Positions 21,776 to 27,382 of a stretch of DNA of 27,382 bases are shown one piece after another (position 1 is the first letter of the stretch; the number at the start of each line of letters is the position of its first letter). Origin of the DNA: ZCTH02-B3 sp036563895 (GTDB lineage: Bacteria; Bacillota; Bacilli; Paenibacillales; Paenibacillaceae); NCBI GenBank assembly GCA_036563895.1, contig DATCLN010000168.1, positions 1 to 27,382 of the forward strand. Direction: 5' to 3'. The notes under the pieces were generated by a model that made no database searches, had not been told where the DNA came from, and saw nothing but the letters and a program-made list of their open reading frames with translations. The position numbers were made by a program, and so were the translations under genes.

Positions 21776-22687
21776 ATGGCGGCTCCCGTCCTGGGATTCA
21801 TCGGCTTCGGGGAGGCGGCGTCCTCCATCGCGGAAGGGCTGCGCTCCGAGGGGCTCAAGGACATCCTCGCCTTTGACGCCGGCATGGACCATCCCGCGCT
21901 GGGCCCGCTGGTGCGGGAACGCGCCGGACGGCTGGGCGTGGAACTGAAATCTTCCCTGGAGGAACTCATCGCTTCCTGCGATCTGATCCTCAACGCCACG
22001 AACGCCAAAGCGGCGGAACCCGTCGCCCGGGAAGCCGTCCGCTTCCTCAAGCCGCGCCACCTGTACGTGGACCTCAACTCCGCGTCGCCGATGACCAAGG
22101 AAAGCATCGCCGCCGTCATCTCCGGGACGGGCGCCCTGTTCGTCGACGCGGCCGTCATGGAATCGGTGCCGCCGCACAGGCACCGGGTGCCGATCCTGGT
22201 CAGCGGCAGCGGCGCGGAAGCGTTCCTGGCGTTCGGCGAAAAGTACGGCATGAGGCTGACCTTCGCCGGCCCCCGCGCCGGCGGCGCCTCCGCCCTCAAG
22301 ATGTTCCGCAGCGTATTCATGAAGGGCTTCACCATGCTGCTGCTCGAAACGGTGCAGGCCAGCGAGAAGTACGGCGTCTCGTCCGACATCCTGGCGTCGC
22401 TGGAAGAAACCCTGCGGCAGAGGTCCCTGGAGGAGACAGCCCACTTCCTGCTCACCCGGTCGGCCATCCACGCCGAACGCCGGGTGGCGGAGATGGAAGA
22501 AGTGATCCGGACGCTGGATTCCCTCGGGATTCCCGCTCAAATGTCCCATGCCACCAGGGCGAAACTGAAGGCTTTGGCCGACGCGGGGCTGAAAAACCGG
22601 ATCGCCCCCGACGCTCCCCCGGATTTCCGCAACGTCCTGCGGGAATTGGAACAAGCCGCGGATTCCGCGGCCTTTTCTGAAACGTAA
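21776..22687 (+). CDS. NAD(P)-dependent oxidoreductase, 6PGDH-like with DUF1932 domain
   Basis: A two-domain dehydrogenase of the beta-hydroxyacid dehydrogenase type; the substrate is unknown. The 303-residue product has an N-terminal Rossmann fold (LGFIGFGEAASSIAEGL, G7/G10/G12), strand-turn DLILNATNAKAAEP, and the DLNSASPMTKES substrate-loop region, then a helical C-terminal DUF1932 domain (about 190-260) with GGASALKMFRSVFMKGF, where the Lys is the usual catalytic residue of the superfamily. ATG 21776 has AAGGAGG 5 bases upstream and lies one base after the aldolase stop. It is last in the operon and may oxidise or reduce a ring-cleavage intermediate (inference). Confidence 0.82.
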   Translation: MAAPVLGFIGFGEAASSIAEGLRSEGLKDILAFDAGMDHPALGPLVRERAGRLGVELKSSLEELIASCDLILNATNAKAAEPVAREAVRFLKPRHLYVDLNSASPMTKESIAAVISGTGALFVDAAVMESVPPHRHRVPILVSGSGAEAFLAFGEKYGMRLTFAGPRAGGASALKMFRSVFMKGFTMLLLETVQASEKYGVSSDILASLEETLRQRSLEETAHFLLTRSAIHAERRVAEMEEVIRTLDSLGIPAQMSHATRAKLKALADAGLKNRIAPDAPPDFRNVLRELEQAADSAAFSET

Positions 22688-22716
22688 GGCCGCCTTCGGG
22701 ACGGGCATCCAATCGT

Positions 22717-22751
22717 GAGGCCGCCCTCAAGAGCGGCCTCGATCTTTTTTT
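22717..22751 (+). terminator. Intrinsic terminator of the catabolic operon
   Basis: GAGGCCGC and GCGGCCTC pair around an 8-base loop, followed by GATC and seven T. Confidence 0.9.
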
Positions 22752-22805
22752 CCCGCCGCGGCCGCCCGCCGCGGTCAGCTCCTGCGCTGCGTCCCAAATC
22801 CGAAA

Positions 22806-22819
22806 TGGTATAATATAAT
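22806..22819 (+). promoter_or_regulatory. Extended -10 promoter of the MFS-acyltransferase gene
   Basis: TGG-TATAAT (22806-22814) is an extended -10; a second TATAAT overlaps it (22814-22819). No good -35 is seen at the right spacing. Confidence 0.55.
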
Positions 22820-22871
22820 TTAAAAAAACTTCAAAGAACTTGCGCACGGGTCTTTGGAGGAGGATTTCCGG

Positions 22872-25340
22872 ATGCGGGAAATCACGGCGGAGAGGCGCGT
22901 CGGCTTTGTCAATGTATACGCTTTTTCTGTCAGCTTCCAAAACGCGGCACTCATGACCATCGTGGTTCCTGAAGCGCTGCTCAGGCTGGATTACGCGAAC
23001 CACACCACCACGCTGGCCCGCCTCGCCGCGATCAGCTCGCTGATCGCCATGATCGTGCCGCCGGCCGCAGGCATCTGGTCCGACCGCTGGCGCATCCGCG
23101 GGATCGGGCGCAAGGCGTTCCTGCTGGCGGGCGGCGGCCTGAACGTGGCCGGACTGCTCGGCATGTCCGTTTCTCCTTCGCTTGAGGTCTATACGCCCTT
23201 CCTGCTCCTGGCCATGGTGGGCGGCGGCGTGGCGATCGCGGGCTATCAGGCCCTCTGGTCCGAATCGGTGCCGCCGGAGACGCGGGGCAGCGCGGCGGGC
23301 GTGCGCGGGGCGGCGGTGCTGCTCGGCAACGTCGCGGGGCTGGTCTTCTCCGGCATGATGGGCGAACGGGCGGTGCTCGCCATGGCGGCCGTCCTGGCGG
23401 CGGGGCTGCTGCTCACCGCCCTGCAGGTCCACGAGAATGCCGAAAGGCGCGCCCCCGGCGCGGCGGGTGCGGACCAGGAGCAAGGCGTCGTCGTCGACCT
23501 TTCCCGCCCCCCGCTCGGACGCAGCCGGGATTTCATCCGGGTGTTCTGGGCGCAGGGCTTCGTCTCCTTCGGCATGATGCTGCTCATGACCTTCGTGTTC
23601 TATTTCTTCACGGACGTGCTGCAGGTGCAGAACGCGGCGCGCCAGACGTCCTACGTCGCCGTGCTTGCCCTGGGCGGCGCGGCCTTCGCCAGCCTGTACA
23701 TCGGGCGCGTGTCGGACCGCACGGTCCGCCGCAATCTCGTCGCCGCGGCCAGCGTCCCGATGGCCGGCGCCGCCGTGGGGTTCGCCCTGCTTGGCGAGGA
23801 AACGTGGAAGGAACCGGTCTGGCTGGCGATCCTCGCGCTGTTTTTCGGCATCGGCTACGGCGCGTATACCTCCACGGGCTGGGCCCTGGCCATCGACAAG
23901 CTGCCCAATCCCAACAACACGGCGCGGGATCTCGGCTTTTGGGAAATGGCCACCACCCTGCCCACCGTGCTTGCTCCCGCCGTCGGCGGCTGGGTGCTGA
24001 GCCAGTACGCCCACAATCTGCCGCTGGGGTACCGCATCCTGTTCATCCTCACGGGGGGCGCCATCCTTGCGGGGGGAATCGCCGCGCTGCGCGTGGGCCG
24101 GCCCGTCCGTCTGCCCCTTGGCGTGCTCGCCCTGCGGCTGATCGTCGCCCTCGGGCTGGTCGCGGTGCTGTCATGCACCTGCCGCCTCCGGGTGTTCGGG
24201 CGCATCCCCGGGCAAAAGAAAAGCGAGCTGATCATCTCCAACCATCTGCACGACATCGACGGCATGTTCATTCCGCCATGCCTCGCGCTGCGCAATCCGC
24301 TGCGCCATCCCCTTTGCTTCGTCGCGTCGAAGCGGCTGTTTGAGCCGGGCTTTCTGGTCACGCGGGCACCGGGCCTTCTGCGGCTGGTGAACCGGCTCAA
24401 CCTGGGCGGCCTTTTCTACATGCTTGGCGCCAGACCGATCGAGAACATGCCCCTTTCCCGGCCGCTGATCAGCTACGCCTATGACACGCTGCGGCTGCAC
24501 GGCAATCTGCCGGCGGAGGAAGTGTTTGCGGAAGAGGCGCTTCGCCGCGTCGGAGCGCCGGCCGGGTCAAAGCTGAAGGATCTGTGGTCGCCCCGCGTGC
24601 TGCAGGCGGCGCAACAGTCCGCCTCCCTGCTCGATCTGCGCGAGCCTTACCGGTCGGAGTTCCGCGCCCGCCAGCGGAGCGTGATCCGCGCCCAGCTGGA
24701 AGCGCTGGAGAAGGAGATCCGGGCGGGGGCTTCCCTGTTCATGACGCCGGAAGGGCGCCTGAGCGACACCGGATACGTGAAGCGGTTCCGGATGGCGCTG
24801 CCGCGCCTTCAGGCGCTGGCGCAGGCGCGCTCGCTCATCGGCATCTCGTACGACCCGTACGCCAGACGGCGGCTGTCCGTCTACGTGCGCTTCGCCCCCT
24901 GGCGGGAGGAATTCGACGCGTTCACGCAGATCCGGGCCGTCCGGCCGATCACCGTGAGCCAGCCGCTGTGCGACTATCTGCTCGAAGAAAAACCGGAGCG
25001 TTTCACCGCGGAAGAAGCCGAACACGCGGTGAACGTCCGGTTGCGGCAATTGCCGCCGGGCGCCTTCCCCGTTCCGGAGCTGAGCGGCCGTCGCGGCCTG
25101 CGCCGCGCGGTGCGCCGGGCGCTGCGGGAAATGGTCCGGCAGGGCGTGCTGGCCAGGGACGGCGACGCGTTCCGCCCGGGCACGGTGCGCACGTGCCGGA
25201 AGTTCCGCAACGTGCCGGACATGCTCCTGCACCTGCGCAACACGTACCGGGACACCCTCGCCGCCCTGGACGAGCTCAGGCGCGCGGAGGAGGAAGCGTC
25301 CCCCGGCGCCGCGGAATGCGGTTCACACCTCAAATCTTGA
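22872..25340 (+). CDS. MFS transporter fused to a PlsC-like (LPLAT) acyltransferase
   Basis: The 822-residue product joins two enzymes. Residues about 10-437 form a 12-helix major facilitator domain with motif A GIWSDRWRIRGIGRK (67-81) and a second-half equivalent IGRVSDRTVRRN. Residues about 445-700 resemble glycerol-phosphate acyltransferases: motif I NHLHDID, giving the catalytic H458-x4-D463, and motif III MTPEGRLS (624-631). Between them lies an insert about twice the usual length. The C-terminal 120 residues are basic and helical. A lipid-linked role, such as flipping a lysophospholipid and reacylating it as in E. coli LplT and Aas, is plausible but unproven. GGAGGAGGA lies 8 bases before ATG 22872. 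Its 3' end overlaps the convergent chemotaxis gene by 18 bases. Confidence 0.85.
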   Translation: MREITAERRVGFVNVYAFSVSFQNAALMTIVVPEALLRLDYANHTTTLARLAAISSLIAMIVPPAAGIWSDRWRIRGIGRKAFLLAGGGLNVAGLLGMSVSPSLEVYTPFLLLAMVGGGVAIAGYQALWSESVPPETRGSAAGVRGAAVLLGNVAGLVFSGMMGERAVLAMAAVLAAGLLLTALQVHENAERRAPGAAGADQEQGVVVDLSRPPLGRSRDFIRVFWAQGFVSFGMMLLMTFVFYFFTDVLQVQNAARQTSYVAVLALGGAAFASLYIGRVSDRTVRRNLVAAASVPMAGAAVGFALLGEETWKEPVWLAILALFFGIGYGAYTSTGWALAIDKLPNPNNTARDLGFWEMATTLPTVLAPAVGGWVLSQYAHNLPLGYRILFILTGGAILAGGIAALRVGRPVRLPLGVLALRLIVALGLVAVLSCTCRLRVFGRIPGQKKSELIISNHLHDIDGMFIPPCLALRNPLRHPLCFVASKRLFEPGFLVTRAPGLLRLVNRLNLGGLFYMLGARPIENMPLSRPLISYAYDTLRLHGNLPAEEVFAEEALRRVGAPAGSKLKDLWSPRVLQAAQQSASLLDLREPYRSEFRARQRSVIRAQLEALEKEIRAGASLFMTPEGRLSDTGYVKRFRMALPRLQALAQARSLIGISYDPYARRRLSVYVRFAPWREEFDAFTQIRAVRPITVSQPLCDYLLEEKPERFTAEEAEHAVNVRLRQLPPGAFPVPELSGRRGLRRAVRRALREMVRQGVLARDGDAFRPGTVRTCRKFRNVPDMLLHLRNTYRDTLAALDELRRAEEEASPGAAECGSHLKS

Positions 25341-27137
25341 AATGGCTTCCTGCAGATTTCGCGCCATCTGGTACAAGTCGCCGGCCGACGAGGCGATTTG
25401 TCCGATGGAAGCCAGCTGATCCCTGGTGGCGTCCGCCACCTTTTGCGTGTTGTCGGAAGCGTCCTTCGCGATGCGGGCGCTTTCGTCCGCCGAGGCCGCC
25501 ACTTCCTCCGTGCTGGCGGACAGTTCTTCCACCACCGCCGTGACGCCCTCGATCTTGCCGAACACGCGGTCGACGGACTCGGCGATCTTTTCGAACGCCT
25601 CCCCGGCTTTTTTCACCACGGCGACGCCTTCCTGCACTTCCCGCGTCCCCCGGTTCATCGCTTCCACGGCCTGCTCCATGTCGCTGCGGATGTCCCGGAT
25701 CAGAACGCTGATTTGTTCGGCGGATTCCCTGGACCGCTCCGACAGCTTCCGCACTTCCGTGGCCACCACCGCGAAGCCGCGGCCGTGTTCCCCGGCCCGG
25801 GCCGCCTCGATGGAGGCGTTGAGGGCCAGGAGGTTCGTCTGCGCCGCGATGTCGGTGATCATTTCCACGATCCGGCCGATCTCCCCGGAACGCTCATCCA
25901 GCTTGCGGATAAAGGCCGCCGAGCCTTCCACCGTGCTCTGGACCGCCTCGATCTGGCGCACGGCGTTTTGCACCGCTTCGGTTCCGGCCTTCGCTTCCAT
26001 ATGGGCCGCCTGGGCCAGCTCCGTCACTTCTCCGGAGGCTTCCGCGATTTGCTGCACGCCTTGGGCCATTTCGTTCACCGCCCGGGCGCTTTCTTCCGCC
26101 GTCCTCATCTGGCTCATGGCGCCATCCGCAATCCGTTCGACTTCCCGGGCCACGTCGCGGGACACCTGTTCCGTTTTCTCGCAAATCTGGAACAGCTCGC
26201 GGGAAGTGCCGGACACCCTGTCCCCCGCGTTTTTCACTTCCTGAATCAGGCCCCGGATTTTTTCCGCCATCCGGTTGAACGACTCGGCCAGGTAGCCCAG
26301 CTCGTCGCTGCGGCCCAGTTCCACCCGCTGACGAAGCTTTCCTTTGGCCATTTCCCCCGCTGCGCTCACCACCATGTCGAGCGGCTTCAGGATGGATTGC
26401 GCGACGGCCCACCCCACCAGGCCGGTCAGTAGCAGCGCCACCAGGACCAGAATGGTCTGCAGGGCGATTTGCGCGTTGCGTTGGCCGAGCACGGCCTGAT
26501 ACGCCTCTTCGGCCAACGCCGTGTTGGCTTCAACCCATTTTTCCAGGTAGTCGTTGAGCACTTCCACCTTGTTGTACATGTTCCTCGTGTAATAGCTTCT
26601 GGCCAGCTCAAGACCGGTGATTTCCCCGACCCGGCCGTTGCCCGTTTGCACCCCCGACTTGATCTGCTCCCAGTCCCCCAGAAAGTTGTTCCACACCATC
26701 TGGAACGAGGAGAAGTCCTCGGCATGGATGGCATATCGGTCCATGTCTTCCGCCAATGTCGTCAGCCGGCCGGCGATCCGTTCATGGCGCGACTCTACGT
26801 CCGACAGACGGGCTTGGGCGTCCTCCGCGGATTGCAACACCATGGAAGCCGTCGCCGCGTTCGCGGCATGGAATTCTCCGGCCAGCTCAAGAATTTGGGT
26901 GGCCGCCGTCAGGCGTTTCTCGTACAGTTCCTTGGTCCGATTGCCGATCTGGTTGATGCCGATCAAGTTAAAAGCGCTTACAATCACCAGAATCACCAAA
27001 ATCACGGCATACGAACTGTAAAGTTTATTGATGAGACGCATGTCTTTTAACAAACGCGAAATCAGCTCCGGCAGGCCAAACCCGGCTTTCCTCAAAATCG
27101 CCTTCACCCGCGCCCGTTCGGCGTTCTGGTGCGACAT
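25323..27137 (-). CDS. Methyl-accepting chemotaxis protein
   Basis: A membrane chemoreceptor that signals to the CheA kinase. The 604-residue product has a 40-residue cytosolic N-terminal segment, TM1 (41-62), an extracytoplasmic four-helix-bundle-like sensor (63-223), TM2 (224-246), a HAMP domain (about 248-300) and a long coiled-coil signalling domain with the hairpin tip DIAAQTNLLALNASIEAARA and GEHGRGFAVVATEVRKLSER (about 429-468). ATG 27137 is chosen since AGGAGG lies 7 bases upstream; an ATG two codons earlier is only one base from that site. No C-terminal pentapeptide tether is present (it ends AISRFEV). The ligand is unknown. Transcription probably starts at the sigma-D-type promoter at 27184. 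Confidence 0.93.
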   Translation of the reverse strand: MSHQNAERARVKAILRKAGFGLPELISRLLKDMRLINKLYSSYAVILVILVIVSAFNLIGINQIGNRTKELYEKRLTAATQILELAGEFHAANAATASMVLQSAEDAQARLSDVESRHERIAGRLTTLAEDMDRYAIHAEDFSSFQMVWNNFLGDWEQIKSGVQTGNGRVGEITGLELARSYYTRNMYNKVEVLNDYLEKWVEANTALAEEAYQAVLGQRNAQIALQTILVLVALLLTGLVGWAVAQSILKPLDMVVSAAGEMAKGKLRQRVELGRSDELGYLAESFNRMAEKIRGLIQEVKNAGDRVSGTSRELFQICEKTEQVSRDVAREVERIADGAMSQMRTAEESARAVNEMAQGVQQIAEASGEVTELAQAAHMEAKAGTEAVQNAVRQIEAVQSTVEGSAAFIRKLDERSGEIGRIVEMITDIAAQTNLLALNASIEAARAGEHGRGFAVVATEVRKLSERSRESAEQISVLIRDIRSDMEQAVEAMNRGTREVQEGVAVVKKAGEAFEKIAESVDRVFGKIEGVTAVVEELSASTEEVAASADESARIAKDASDNTQKVADATRDQLASIGQIASSAGDLYQMARNLQEAISRFEV

Positions 27138-27183
27138 GGTCATGCCTCCTGTAACCAAAAATAATGAATACTTCTTCGTCTTT

Positions 27184-27211
27184 TTATCGACAATTCCTGA
27201 TTTAGTTTTTA
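27184..27211 (-). promoter_or_regulatory. Probable sigma-D (motility) promoter of the chemotaxis gene
   Basis: On the minus strand TAAA (27211-27208), a 16-base spacer and GTCGATAA (27191-27184) resemble the Bacillus sigma-D consensus TAAA-N14-16-GCCGATAT, with 6 of 8 matching in the -10. It gives a leader of about 40 bases. Confidence 0.5.
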
Positions 27212-27239
27212 TAGTAATTTCCATTTCTTGATCGTAATC

Positions 27240-27264
27240 AAAAAAAAAAGGGGCGTCAAGCCCC
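27240..27264 (-). terminator. Intrinsic terminator of the Hsp20 gene
   Basis: On the minus strand GGGGC and GCCCC pair around a 5-base loop, followed by ten T. It closes the Hsp20 transcript ahead of the chemotaxis gene. Confidence 0.85.
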
Positions 27265-27278
27265 CCGTCCGGGCGCGG

Positions 27279-27382
27279 TCAGTCGTCCTTCTTCCGGACC
27301 TTGATTTTCCTGACCGCCGCGCTTTCCTTGTTCTTTGGAATGCGGATGTACAGCACTCCGTTTTTGCTTCTGGCTTCGATCC
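27279..27382 (-). CDS. Hsp20/alpha-crystallin small heat-shock protein, C-terminal end
   Basis: Only the last 34 codons are in the window. They read IEARSKNGVLYIRIPKNK, then ESAAVRKIKVRKKDD and a stop. NGVLYIRIPK is the last beta-strand block of the alpha-crystallin domain, and the I-x-V tail (KIKV) is the C-terminal motif that small heat-shock proteins use for oligomer assembly. The upstream part lies outside the window. Confidence 0.82.
   Translation of the reverse strand, partial: IEARSKNGVLYIRIPKNKESAAVRKIKVRKKDD

Noticed and set aside
22452..24014. A 520-codon minus-strand frame across the terminator and the MFS domain
   Set aside because: It runs through an intrinsic terminator and a promoter and shows no family signature.

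Overview
The window comes from a GC-rich Gram-positive bacterium, most likely of the order Bacillales and Paenibacillaceae-like (inference). Signs are strong AGGAGG-type ribosome sites, sigma-A promoters, LAAC lipoboxes on secreted binding proteins, a Bacillus-type fatty-acid beta-oxidation regulon with a textbook FadR operator and a CcpA cre site, and a MalL-type oligo-1,6-glucosidase. No rRNA, tRNA, IS element or CRISPR array was seen.

Region 1 (1-7180) is fatty-acid beta-oxidation. On the minus strand fadF (membrane iron-sulfur ETF:quinone oxidoreductase) is followed by fadN (3-hydroxyacyl-CoA dehydrogenase/enoyl-CoA hydratase, running off the left edge). Divergent on the plus strand are fadR, etfB and etfA. 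The intergenic region holds a near-consensus promoter, a FadR palindrome and a perfect cre match, so acyl-CoA availability and carbon catabolite repression probably converge here. Electrons from acyl-CoA oxidation pass through EtfAB to FadF and the quinone pool.

Region 2 (7205-13259) is a mixed block: a STAND-type ATPase with a GNAT-like middle and a C-terminal helix-turn-helix, a small lipoprotein, a DUF2269 membrane protein with a broken N-terminal reading frame, a GH13 oligo-1,6-glucosidase, and a two-domain gamma-glutamylcyclotransferase-like protein.

Region 3 (13407-22751) is the most interesting part: an apparent aromatic-acid catabolic regulon. It has a TRAP transporter (dctPQM) followed by a GntR/FCD regulator, a divergent XylE-like extradiol dioxygenase, a second GntR/FCD regulator (about 61% identical to the first, with the same recognition helix), and an operon of a DUF6282 amidohydrolase-like protein, a 4-oxalomesaconate hydratase (GalB type), a 4-carboxy-4-hydroxy-2-oxoadipate aldolase (GalC/LigK type) and a DUF1932 dehydrogenase. 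Three promoters carry the same palindrome, TTGTTNAACAA, which ties the units together. The lower steps look like the gallate/protocatechuate 4,5-cleavage route ending in pyruvate and oxaloacetate, but the only visible ring-cleaving enzyme is a VOC-fold XylE relative, not LigAB/GalA. This combination and the DUF6282 and DUF1932 steps are the best candidates for undescribed biochemistry.

Region 4 (22806-27382) contains a large MFS transporter fused to a PlsC/LPLAT acyltransferase domain, a convergent methyl-accepting chemotaxis protein with a probable sigma-D promoter, and the C-terminal end of an Hsp20 small heat-shock protein.
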